A stretch of DNA of 64,000 nucleotides, from positions 18,052 to 82,051 of the forward strand of contig JANQWK010000004.1 in NCBI GenBank assembly GCA_030729925.1, written 5' to 3'. Both the position numbers and the translations under genes were made by a program. This document shows, piece by piece, positions 9,356 through 16,932 of the stretch (within the stretch, counting starts at the first letter, position 1; each line of letters starts with the position of its first letter). The notes below the pieces were generated by a model, which worked only from the letters and a program-made list of their open reading frames with translations, searched no databases and had not been told where the DNA came from. Origin of the DNA: Saprospiraceae bacterium (GTDB lineage Bacteria; Bacteroidota; Bacteroidia; Chitinophagales; Saprospiraceae).

Positions 9356-9366
9356 GTCGCAAACGT

Positions 9367-10926
9367 ATGATAAAGGAAATAGAGGTTAAGGTGCTGCCCG
9401 CTAACATGAATGATGAAGCGGCGCTGCGACAGGCAGTTTTGAAAAAAACCGGCTTCGATCCGAAACGAATAAAAGGAGTCAGGTTGATCCGGCAGTCTAT
9501 TGATGCAAGAGGAGCCAGACCGTTCTTTTTATGTAGGTTTGAGGTATTTGTGGATGAAGAACCCACGGAAGTACCGCGCTTGCTGGATGCTTTCCAACAG
9601 GTGAGCCATCGCCCCGAGGCAGTTATTATCGGAGCGGGCCCTGCAGGGTACTTTGCGGCTTTGGAATTGATAGAACTGGGCGTGAGGCCCATTATCTTCG
9701 ATCGCGGAAAGGATGTCCGGGCGAGAAGAAGAGACCTGCGTGCGATCCAGCAGTTTGGCGTGGTTGATCCCGATTCGAATTATTGCTTCGGAGAGGGTGG
9801 GGCAGGTACGTATTCCGATGGCAAACTCTATACCCGCTCGCACAAGCGGGGAAATATTTACAAAGCGCTCAAATTACTGGTAGAACACGGAGCAGATCCG
9901 GCTATTCTAATTGATGCGCATCCCCATATCGGATCCAATAAACTTCCCAAAGTAGTCGCTAATATCAGAGAAACGATTCTTCAATTCGGAGGGGAAATCC
10001 ACTTCGAACACCGACTTACCGATATCCTGATCCGAGATGGGCGTTTGCACGGAGTGGTACTCAACGGGGAAAAGGAATTTGCCTGTAAGGCCATGATCCT
10101 GGCAACCGGACACTCCGCCCGCGATATTTATCAGTTGCTGCAGGCCAGAGGGGTTTACATGGAGGCCAAACCTTTTGCACTGGGCGTGCGGATAGAACAT
10201 CCCCAAATGCTGATTGATGAGATTCAATACCACCAAAAGGTCAGAGAACCCGAGCTTCCTGCTTCGAGTTATCGCCTGAATTGCCAGGTGGACGGACGTG
10301 GCGTGTATTCTTTTTGTATGTGCCCCGGCGGATTGGTGGTACCCGCCGCAACCGCTCCCGGAGAGATCGTAGTCAATGGAATGTCCATGTCGCGACGGGA
10401 TTCCGCTTATGCCAACTCCGGCACAGTGGTGGCTATCGAACTGGAAGATATCCCCGAGTACCACCAATATGGTGCCTTAGCCTGCCTGGAGTTCCAGAAA
10501 GATGTCGAACAACACATTTTCCAGGCAGGAACCGGAAGCCAGCAGGCACCCGCCCAACGCCTCAATGATTTTGTGAACGGCCGATTGTCGGCCAACCTCC
10601 CTGCGACTTCCTATATCCCCGGATTGTATTCGGCAGAACTATCCGGCTTACTTCCAAAATTTGTTTATGAACGATTGCAGAAAGGAGTGCAGATTTTTGG
10701 TAAAAAGATGCATGGATACTACACCCAGGAGGCTAATGTGATTGCTACCGAAAGCCGTACCAGCGCCCCCGTGAAAATTCCCCGGAATAGTAGTACCTTC
10801 ATGCACGAAGGAGTGGAGGGCTTGTTTCCCTGCGGAGAGGGCGCCGGATACGCAGGAGGCATTATTTCCGCAGCCATGGATGGCCAAAACGTGGCCCGGG
10901 CACTCGCAAAATTTTTACAATCCTGA
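9367..10926 (+). CDS. FAD-dependent dehydrogenase (COG2509-type)
   Basis: 519 residues. An N-terminal ~80-residue domain precedes a Rossmann FAD-binding motif IIGAGPAGYFAALEL (about 87-101). Further motifs are FGEGGAGTYSDGKLYTR, a typical signature of this uncharacterised flavoprotein group, ILATGHSARD, and the C-terminal FPCGEGAGYAGGIISAAMDG that completes the flavin site. The family is conserved in Bacteroidota and Clostridia and is often called an uncharacterised FAD-dependent dehydrogenase; the substrate is unknown. The ATG at 9367 is preferred to the TTG at 9343, which would run into the upstream gene. A DoxX-like gene follows after 23 bases. Confidence 0.9.
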   Translation: MIKEIEVKVLPANMNDEAALRQAVLKKTGFDPKRIKGVRLIRQSIDARGARPFFLCRFEVFVDEEPTEVPRLLDAFQQVSHRPEAVIIGAGPAGYFAALELIELGVRPIIFDRGKDVRARRRDLRAIQQFGVVDPDSNYCFGEGGAGTYSDGKLYTRSHKRGNIYKALKLLVEHGADPAILIDAHPHIGSNKLPKVVANIRETILQFGGEIHFEHRLTDILIRDGRLHGVVLNGEKEFACKAMILATGHSARDIYQLLQARGVYMEAKPFALGVRIEHPQMLIDEIQYHQKVREPELPASSYRLNCQVDGRGVYSFCMCPGGLVVPAATAPGEIVVNGMSMSRRDSAYANSGTVVAIELEDIPEYHQYGALACLEFQKDVEQHIFQAGTGSQQAPAQRLNDFVNGRLSANLPATSYIPGLYSAELSGLLPKFVYERLQKGVQIFGKKMHGYYTQEANVIATESRTSAPVKIPRNSSTFMHEGVEGLFPCGEGAGYAGGIISAAMDGQNVARALAKFLQS

Positions 10927-10949
10927 TTTTTGTCAAATACTACCCACTC

Positions 10950-11369
10950 ATGCGCGATGTCATTGATCTGATCGGAAGAGTCTTTTTGTCGTTTATCTTT
11001 TTCTACGATGCCTACGACACCATTTTTTATTTCAAGGATACCCGCGACAAAATGACCGAATACGGACTTACCTGGAACCAAGATCTTCTCTTATATGGTT
11101 CTATCTTTTTGCTCATCTTTGGCGGTACGATGCTCCTGATTGGCTACCGCGCGAGCTTGGGCGCTCTCCTCCTGCTGCTTTACTGGGTACCCCTGACTTT
11201 TATTGTCCACGCTTTCTGGAATGAACCCGAACCCATCCGACGCCTACAGGGCATCCTGTTCATGAAAAATATTGCCATTACAGGCGGTCTGCTGATGGTA
11301 CTGGTCAATGGCAGCGGAAAAATTAGCGTGCGAAAATTGGTCGAGACCATAAAAATTCCCAAATCCTGA
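10950..11369 (+). CDS. DoxX family integral membrane protein
   Basis: 139 residues with four predicted membrane helices (about 5-25, 45-68, 70-90 and 105-125) and the FFYDAYDTIFYF and GGTMLLIGYRASLGALLLLLY segments typical of DoxX/SURF4-like proteins. These small inner-membrane proteins are linked to redox or thiosulfate metabolism in some species, but here no partner gene supports a role. It is probably cotranscribed with the FAD dehydrogenase. Confidence 0.8.
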   Translation: MRDVIDLIGRVFLSFIFFYDAYDTIFYFKDTRDKMTEYGLTWNQDLLLYGSIFLLIFGGTMLLIGYRASLGALLLLLYWVPLTFIVHAFWNEPEPIRRLQGILFMKNIAITGGLLMVLVNGSGKISVRKLVETIKIPKS

Positions 11370-11496
11370 GCAAAGCACCATACTCCTAATGTACCCATGA
11401 CCCCAAATCGCTACCACTCCGTAAATATCCTGTAAATACTTCGGCACAATCTTAGCAGCATTGGAGTAAATTCAATATCTTCGCTATCCTATACAT

Positions 11497-11504
11497 TAAT
11501 TTTG
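11497..11504 (+). promoter_or_regulatory. -7 promoter element for the LytTR regulator
   Basis: TAATTTTG is an exact TAnnTTTG match and ends 36 bases before the GTG start at 11541. It supports that start, because the longer TTG frame at 11502 would begin inside the promoter. Confidence 0.5.
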
Positions 11505-11540
11505 TTATATGTAATTTTTAACCATTTAATCCTTCCCAGC

Positions 11541-12302
11541 GTGATTCGAGCCGTGATTATCGAAGATGAAGTCCATGGGTTAAACAACCTCAAAAATCTG
11601 ATCGCAGCAAACTGCGAGGAGCTGGAGATCGTCGGCGAGGCCTCAAGCATCGAAGAAGGACTGGAATTGTTTGCTGATGATTTCCTGGAGCCGGATGTGG
11701 CTTTCCTGGATATAAGCCTGCCCGATGGCCTGGTTTTTCAAATGCTCAATGCACTTCGCCCCATCCGTTTTGATGTGATTTTTGTTACCGCTTTCGAAGA
11801 ATATGCGATCAAAGCCTGTGAATACAGCTCTATTGGTTATATCGTCAAACCCATTGATCCCGATGCACTCAAAGAGGCCGTTGCCCGCGTAAAACCCCGC
11901 CGCAATAACGAAATCAACAACCGACTCGATATTTTTAATACCTTCTACAACAACCCCAATGCCTTCCGCAAAATGAGTATTTCCGCGCTGGATGGCATTT
12001 ATTTTATCAATATACAGGATATTGTACGACTGGAGGCAGAGGACAATTACACCCACGTGTACCTCCATACCTCCGAACGCATCACCGCTTCTAAAACGAT
12101 CAAGGCTTTCGAAGACCTGCTGGAACCTTTCAACTTCTACCGGGTTCATAAAAGACATGTGATTAACCTCAACTACATGCGCAAATTTGTAAAAGGCGAT
12201 GGGGGCTACCTGATCATGGACGATGATATCAAAATCGAAGTGTCCCGCAGACGACGACCCGCATTTATGGAGCAAATGAAAAAATTACAACAAGGGTTCT
12301 GA
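11541..12302 (+). CDS. LytTR-family response regulator
   Basis: 253 residues. The N-terminal receiver domain has the acidic pair in IIEDE, phosphoacceptor Asp57 in AFLDISLPD, the Thr of FVTAF and Lys103 in IVKPID. The C-terminal LytTR DNA-binding domain (about 150-250) shows VRLEAEDNYTHVYL, TIKAFEDLL and FYRVHKRHVINLNYM. Regulators of this kind are phosphorylated by LytS-type kinases with a conserved His; such a kinase is encoded just downstream at 12589. GTG at 11541 is chosen because it gives the family start VIRAVIIEDE and follows a good -7 element. A small double-glycine peptide gene with its own promoter separates it from the kinase. Confidence 0.93.
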   Translation: MIRAVIIEDEVHGLNNLKNLIAANCEELEIVGEASSIEEGLELFADDFLEPDVAFLDISLPDGLVFQMLNALRPIRFDVIFVTAFEEYAIKACEYSSIGYIVKPIDPDALKEAVARVKPRRNNEINNRLDIFNTFYNNPNAFRKMSISALDGIYFINIQDIVRLEAEDNYTHVYLHTSERITASKTIKAFEDLLEPFNFYRVHKRHVINLNYMRKFVKGDGGYLIMDDDIKIEVSRRRRPAFMEQMKKLQQGF

Positions 12303-12309
12303 TCAGCTT

Positions 12310-12338
12310 TTGGCACTTCGGATTTATTCGTATATTTG
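12310..12338 (+). promoter_or_regulatory. Promoter of the double-glycine peptide gene
   Basis: TTG (12310-12312), an 18-base spacer and TATATTTG (12331-12338) give a full Bacteroidota-type promoter. It would produce an ~80-base leader before the peptide ATG at 12423 and would also serve the kinase gene. Confidence 0.65.
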
Positions 12339-12422
12339 TATAACATTATACTGCCGTTTTAGCATATTACCCTCAAAATGCACACACCCAAAGGCTGACG
12401 CAATCAAATAAAAATACTTACT

Positions 12423-12563
12423 ATGGGCAACAAACCAAAAAAAGACCTGGAGGCACTTAAGAAGGGTCTCAAAATTCTCAATAAGGAGGAGATGAAAAAA
12501 ATTATTGGTGGAAAAAATAAAAAGAAATGGAACAATAGCTGTGGAGGGATTCTTCCTCAGTAG
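12423..12563 (+). CDS. 46-aa peptide with double-glycine leader (candidate signal or RiPP precursor)
   Basis: A short ORF that most gene finders would drop. The translated N-terminus is polar and Lys-rich and ends in LNKEEMKKIIGG. This fits the bacteriocin/ComC-type leader consensus (Leu-Ser-x-x-Glu-Leu/Met-x-x-Ile-x-Gly-Gly) cleaved by C39 peptidase ABC exporters. Cleavage after Gly30 would release KNKKKWNNSCGGILPQ, a basic 16-residue core with one Cys. The gene has its own promoter, lies 120 bases after a LytTR regulator gene and ends 25 bases before the TPR histidine kinase gene. By analogy with streptococcal pheromone loci it could encode an autoinducing peptide, but a modified natural product is also possible. 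No exporter is present in the window. Confidence 0.7.
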   Translation: MGNKPKKDLEALKKGLKILNKEEMKKIIGGKNKKKWNNSCGGILPQ

Positions 12564-12588
12564 ATATGCTTCCCATTGATGCTTCCTG

Positions 12589-14502
12589 ATGCTGGAAACC
12601 GGTTCGAGTTTAATTGAAACTGCAGTCCTGGAGGCCAAGCTTCGCAGCCAAAAGGATCCCTTACAAAGACTGGTACTTATTGACCAGCTGGCATCGTTTT
12701 ATGTGTTCACCAACGTAGTTCGTGCTCAGGAATTACTGACCGAACTTGCTCAGATCCTCAGCATCCACGATTTCCCCGATTTCCAACTGAATTATCATTT
12801 GTTTAGAGGGCTGGTCAACAACCAGCAGTATTTTTTCGATCAGGCACGTCACGAGTTTGTACAGGCTATTGCGTTGTTGCAAGAGCGAGGTACGGTAAAG
12901 CAACAGGCTGAGACCTACATAGATTATGCCGGGGTGTGTATGAACCTCGATGATATGGAGGGGGCAACCCAGTACCTGGACTTGGCGACCCGCCTGCTGA
13001 AAAATTTTCCCGATGAGGGATTACTGGCAAGGGTGATTTGCAGGGAGGGCTTCCTGAACTTGCATTATGCCAATTATTCCAGAGCAATAGAGCTACTGCT
13101 GGCCGCAGATAAAAAAATTACAACCCTGAACCGTGGGCTGGATCTGAAAGATTATTATTTCCTTACGCTGATCCATAGCGGTCTGGGTAAGATCTACGAG
13201 GTCAACGACGATCCGGAAAAGTGCGTGATGGCTTACCTGAAGGTGGTGAATATGTCGGAGGCCATGGAAATGCGTACCCGGATTTCCTGGCATTACCTGA
13301 ATGTGGGTACAGCTTACATTGCATTGGAAGAGTATTCGAGCGCAGAGCCTTATTTCAGAAAGGCCATCGAAACTTCTGATGATATGAGCCAGTATGCCAG
13401 GGCAAGTGCTTATGCGAACCTGGGGTACTGCTTCCTGGAAAATCGTTCCTATCCGGAGGCACTGGATTTTTTTGCCCGGGCAGAGGACTTGTACCGCGAT
13501 AGCGCCGAGGATGAGTTCTATAATTTTGCACTGATCGAGTCCTGGAGAGGGCGCTTGTATGCCGAAACCAATCAGGAAAAGTTAGCCATCAAACATTTTG
13601 CCCGGGCTTATGAACATGCCCAGACGATTAGCAATTTCAAATTGCTGGCAAATTTGTGCAGGGATATTGCTACTTTTTATGCAGAAAAATCCGATTACCA
13701 GAGCGCCTACGATTACCAACTGCTGAATGAGAAGTTTGCCGAGAAATACCTGGAACAGGCCAACTTGCGCAAACAGTCAGAACTGGAGGTGAAGTACGAG
13801 GCAGAAAAGAAGAAACAGGAAATGGAACTGCTTCGCCTTCAGGCTACCAAACTCCAATTGAAAGCCCTGCGCGCCCAGATGAATCCCCACTTCTTGTTCA
13901 ATGCGCTCAATGCAATACAAAATTTTATTACCTCCAACGATATTACTTCCGCTACCAAATACCTTGCCCGCTTTGCCCAGCTGATGCGCCAAAGTCTCGA
14001 TTATTCAGATATGGAGATCATCTCCCTGGAAAAAGAGATCGCCTTCCTTCGGGATTATCTGCAAATCAACGAAAAACTTCGCTTCAAGGATCGCCTGCGC
14101 TTCGATATCCTCGTGGACGAGGATATCGAAGAGGATATCCTCGGGGTGCCTACGATGATCGTGCAGCCGTATGTGGAGAATGCGATCGAGCATGGACTGC
14201 GCAGCCGCGAAAATGGTTTTGTAGAGGTGAAGTTTAGCCTGATTGATGATCATACGATCCTTTGTACGATCCGCGACAATGGGATAGGCCGCCGCGCCGC
14301 CCGCATGCAGCGACTTCAGGATCCCCAGTACCAAAACCACCGCTCCAGAGGGACGAGTATCACCGAAAAACGCCTGCAAATTCTCCATCAGGCCAAGGCA
14401 GATGAGGTCTTCGTGGAAACGATTGATTTGTACGATCCCGATTCCGGCGAGGTGCAAGGAACTATGGTCAAGGTGAAAATACCCGTTTTTGAGATCCAAT
14501 AA
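12589..14502 (+). CDS. Soluble TPR-containing LytS-type histidine kinase
   Basis: 637 residues. Residues 1-~380 form tetratricopeptide-like helical repeats (SWHYLNVGTAYIALEEYSSA, SAYANLGYCFLENRSYPEA). A coiled coil spans about 385-428. Next comes the His_kinase domain with the phosphoacceptor His434 in RAQMNPHFLFNALNAIQNF and the HATPase N-box VQPYVENAIEHG (about 525-536). The Gly-rich IRDNGIGRRAA follows. I see no membrane helix or signal peptide, so this is a cytoplasmic sensor. The LytTR regulator upstream is the obvious partner. TPR domains often bind peptides, so the adjacent double-glycine peptide is a plausible ligand (inference). The stop codon abuts the acylase start. Confidence 0.92.
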   Translation: MLETGSSLIETAVLEAKLRSQKDPLQRLVLIDQLASFYVFTNVVRAQELLTELAQILSIHDFPDFQLNYHLFRGLVNNQQYFFDQARHEFVQAIALLQERGTVKQQAETYIDYAGVCMNLDDMEGATQYLDLATRLLKNFPDEGLLARVICREGFLNLHYANYSRAIELLLAADKKITTLNRGLDLKDYYFLTLIHSGLGKIYEVNDDPEKCVMAYLKVVNMSEAMEMRTRISWHYLNVGTAYIALEEYSSAEPYFRKAIETSDDMSQYARASAYANLGYCFLENRSYPEALDFFARAEDLYRDSAEDEFYNFALIESWRGRLYAETNQEKLAIKHFARAYEHAQTISNFKLLANLCRDIATFYAEKSDYQSAYDYQLLNEKFAEKYLEQANLRKQSELEVKYEAEKKKQEMELLRLQATKLQLKALRAQMNPHFLFNALNAIQNFITSNDITSATKYLARFAQLMRQSLDYSDMEIISLEKEIAFLRDYLQINEKLRFKDRLRFDILVDEDIEEDILGVPTMIVQPYVENAIEHGLRSRENGFVEVKFSLIDDHTILCTIRDNGIGRRAARMQRLQDPQYQNHRSRGTSITEKRLQILHQAKADEVFVETIDLYDPDSGEVQGTMVKVKIPVFEIQ

Positions 14503-16695
14503 ATGCTATCCATGAAAACCAACTTTACCCTCTTTCTGCTTCCATTCTTATTCCTGTTTGCCGCTTGCGAACAGACGAGCAAGGATCCGGAGCTTTCCCG
14601 ATGGGAAAACCAAGCCGCCAATGTTACGATCATTCGGGACGATTTTGGGGTACCCCATATTTACGGAAAAACCGATGCCGATGCGGTGTTCGGCTTGCTG
14701 TACGCCCAATGTGAAGATGATTTTATGCGGGTGGAGCGAAATTATATTTGGGCCATCGGCCGATTGGCCGAGGTGGAAGGGGAGAAGTCTTTGTATAGCG
14801 ACCTGCGCGCTCAGCTGTTTATGACCCGGGAAGAGGCCCAACAGGCCTACGATGAAAGCCCCGATTGGCTGAAGGCACTTTGCAATGCTTTTGCCGACGG
14901 CATCAATTATTACCTGCATACCCATCCCGAGGTGAAACCGGCTTTGCTGACCCGCTTCGAGCCATGGATGCCTTTCTATTTTAGCGAAGGATCTATCGGC
15001 GGAGATATCGAAAGGGTTTCTACACAACGCCTGGAGGCTTTCTATGAAAATACGCCGGTGCCCGCCACTACTGAGTTGAGCTACCTCCATACCCTGGAGG
15101 AACCCCAAGGGTCAAATGGTATCGCAATTTCCGGCAAACTTACCCAGTCCGGCAATCCGCTGCTCCTGATTAATCCGCACACGACTTTCTATTTCAGACC
15201 CGAAGTGCATGTGGTGAGCGAAGAAGGTCTCAACGCTTATGGGGCTGTTACCTGGGGGCAATTTTTTGTTTATCAGGGATTTAACGAAAAAACAGGCTGG
15301 ATGCATACTTCCAGCGCCACCGATGTGATTGATGAGTTTGTCGAGGTGGTGGCCCAAAGGGATGGCGCGCTGCAATACCAGTACGGCTCAGAATGGCGAC
15401 CCGTTTCTGAAATGAACCTGAGCCTGAAATACCAGACAGGGGATTCCCTGGCGGAAAAATCTTTTTCGGTGTACCGCACTCACCACGGGCCTATTACCCA
15501 TGAACGGGAAGACCAATGGGTGGCAACCGCACTGATGTGGGAGCCTTCGATGGCGTTACAACAGGCTTTTACCCGCACAAAGTTGAGCAACCACGATGAG
15601 TTTCGCCAAATGATGGAGATGCGTACGAATTCTTCCAACAATACGGTGTACGCAGATGCTTCCGGCAATATTGCTTATTATCAGGGCAATTTCATTCCCC
15701 GAAGGGATACCCGCTTCGATTATGCTCAAGCGGTGGATGGGAGCGATCCGGCTACCGATTGGCAAGGATTGCACGATCTGAACGAGTGCCTGATCCTGCT
15801 TAATCCCGAAAATGGCTGGATACAGAATTGCAATTCTACTCCTTTTACGGCAGCTGGCACATATAGTCCCAAAAGAGAGGATTATCCCTACTATATGGCA
15901 CCGGAAGAGGAAAATTTTCGCGGGGTACACGCGGTTCGACTCCTCGAGCAACGCAAAGATTTTACCCTGGAAAGTTTACTCGAACTGGCCTATGATTCCG
16001 CTTTGCCAGCTTTCGAACAGATCATCCCCGGATTGGTATCGGCTTTCGATGCCAACCCTACCGCTTATCCTGATCTACAGGAGGCTATCGAATTGCTGCG
16101 TGCCTGGGATTTCAAGACTTCGGTCAGCTCTGTACCGATGACTTTGGCACATTATTATACGACCCAGTGCCTGCGCGATGGAAAAACACCACAGGGCTTG
16201 TCCTTCATGGATCGGGTAAATTATTTCGGCACAGCCGCTCCACTCCAAGAACGACTGGATATTTTTTCCGAAGTGGTGAAGCAATTGACCGCGGATTTCG
16301 GAACTTGGAATTTGCCCTGGGGCGAGGTGAACCGCTTCCAGCGGCTGAGCAATGAATGGGTGCCTCGCTTTGATGATAATGCGCCCAGTATTCCGGTGGG
16401 TTTCGCTTCCGGCAACTGGGGATCCCTGGCAGCCTACGGGATGCGGGGTAGCGTACAAGGCAATCCCAAAAAGATTTATGGTACCCGCGGCAATAGTTTT
16501 GTGGCCGTGGTAGAGTTTGGCGAACGGGTGCGAGCCAAAAGCATCCTGGCCGGAGGCCAGAACGGCGATCCCGCTTCTCCTCATTTCAACGATCAGGCTC
16601 AGCGATACGCGGAGGTGAATTTCAAAGACGTGGCTTATTATCGGGAAGATGTGGAGCAAAGAGCAGTGCGGACGTACCGTCCCGGCGAAAGATAA
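14503..16695 (+). CDS. Penicillin acylase / AHL acylase family lipoprotein
   Basis: 730 residues, Ntn-hydrolase fold. The lipoprotein signal ends in LFAAC (Cys near 22). The alpha-chain contains the motif IIRDDFGVPHIYG. The expected autocatalytic cleavage site is PQGSNGIAISG, with Ser204 as the new N-terminal nucleophile of the beta-chain; SNNTVYADASGNIAYYQGN later in the chain is also typical. Relatives such as PvdQ/QuiP-type enzymes hydrolyse acyl-homoserine lactones, and others cleave beta-lactams or lipopeptides. The ATG at 14503 directly follows the kinase stop (TAA-ATG), implying translational coupling; an ATG three codons on (14512) would also give a good signal. A strong terminator follows. 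Confidence 0.88.
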   Translation: MLSMKTNFTLFLLPFLFLFAACEQTSKDPELSRWENQAANVTIIRDDFGVPHIYGKTDADAVFGLLYAQCEDDFMRVERNYIWAIGRLAEVEGEKSLYSDLRAQLFMTREEAQQAYDESPDWLKALCNAFADGINYYLHTHPEVKPALLTRFEPWMPFYFSEGSIGGDIERVSTQRLEAFYENTPVPATTELSYLHTLEEPQGSNGIAISGKLTQSGNPLLLINPHTTFYFRPEVHVVSEEGLNAYGAVTWGQFFVYQGFNEKTGWMHTSSATDVIDEFVEVVAQRDGALQYQYGSEWRPVSEMNLSLKYQTGDSLAEKSFSVYRTHHGPITHEREDQWVATALMWEPSMALQQAFTRTKLSNHDEFRQMMEMRTNSSNNTVYADASGNIAYYQGNFIPRRDTRFDYAQAVDGSDPATDWQGLHDLNECLILLNPENGWIQNCNSTPFTAAGTYSPKREDYPYYMAPEEENFRGVHAVRLLEQRKDFTLESLLELAYDSALPAFEQIIPGLVSAFDANPTAYPDLQEAIELLRAWDFKTSVSSVPMTLAHYYTTQCLRDGKTPQGLSFMDRVNYFGTAAPLQERLDIFSEVVKQLTADFGTWNLPWGEVNRFQRLSNEWVPRFDDNAPSIPVGFASGNWGSLAAYGMRGSVQGNPKKIYGTRGNSFVAVVEFGERVRAKSILAGGQNGDPASPHFNDQAQRYAEVNFKDVAYYREDVEQRAVRTYRPGER

Positions 16696-16725
16696 CAGTT
16701 GACCGGATTCCAAGCAGGTCAGCAC

Positions 16726-16763
16726 ATTCCTGCACGGGGGCTTCTCCGTGCAGGAATTTTTTT
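16726..16763 (+). terminator. Intrinsic terminator after the acylase
   Basis: A 12-bp stem ATTCCTGCACGG (16726-16737) with CCGTGCAGGAAT (16746-16757) and an 8-base loop is followed by TTTTTTT. It should end the signalling-cluster transcript. Confidence 0.9.
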
Positions 16764-16846
16764 ACCATTTCCTCAGCTAAACTGACCACCTGACAGGATT
16801 ATTCCCCCACTTAGTAAAGTACCAAAAAGCGTATCGCTATACCCTG

Positions 16847-16932
16847 TATATTTGTTACGTGTAGTTTTCTCATAGTATGATGCGTGCTCCTACATCGGAA
16901 TATTTCCCCTTTCCTGATGTAGGAGCTTTTTT
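16847..16932 (+). ncRNA. Candidate ~70-nt small RNA with promoter element and terminator
   Basis: TATATTTG at 16847-16854 (exact -7 consensus; no -33 TTG at standard spacing) is followed within 80 bases by a terminator. The stem is GCTCCTACATC (16886-16896) with GATGTAGGAGC (16916-16926), loop 19 bases, then TTTTTTA. Nothing codes in between, and the upstream acylase gene already has its own terminator. A short independent transcript of about 16860-16931 is therefore likely, ending exactly where the convergent pbpC gene stops. Confidence 0.4.

Noticed and set aside
12324-12638. Minus-strand frame opposite the peptide gene
   Set aside because: It overlaps the clear promoter and peptide on the plus strand and shows no domain.
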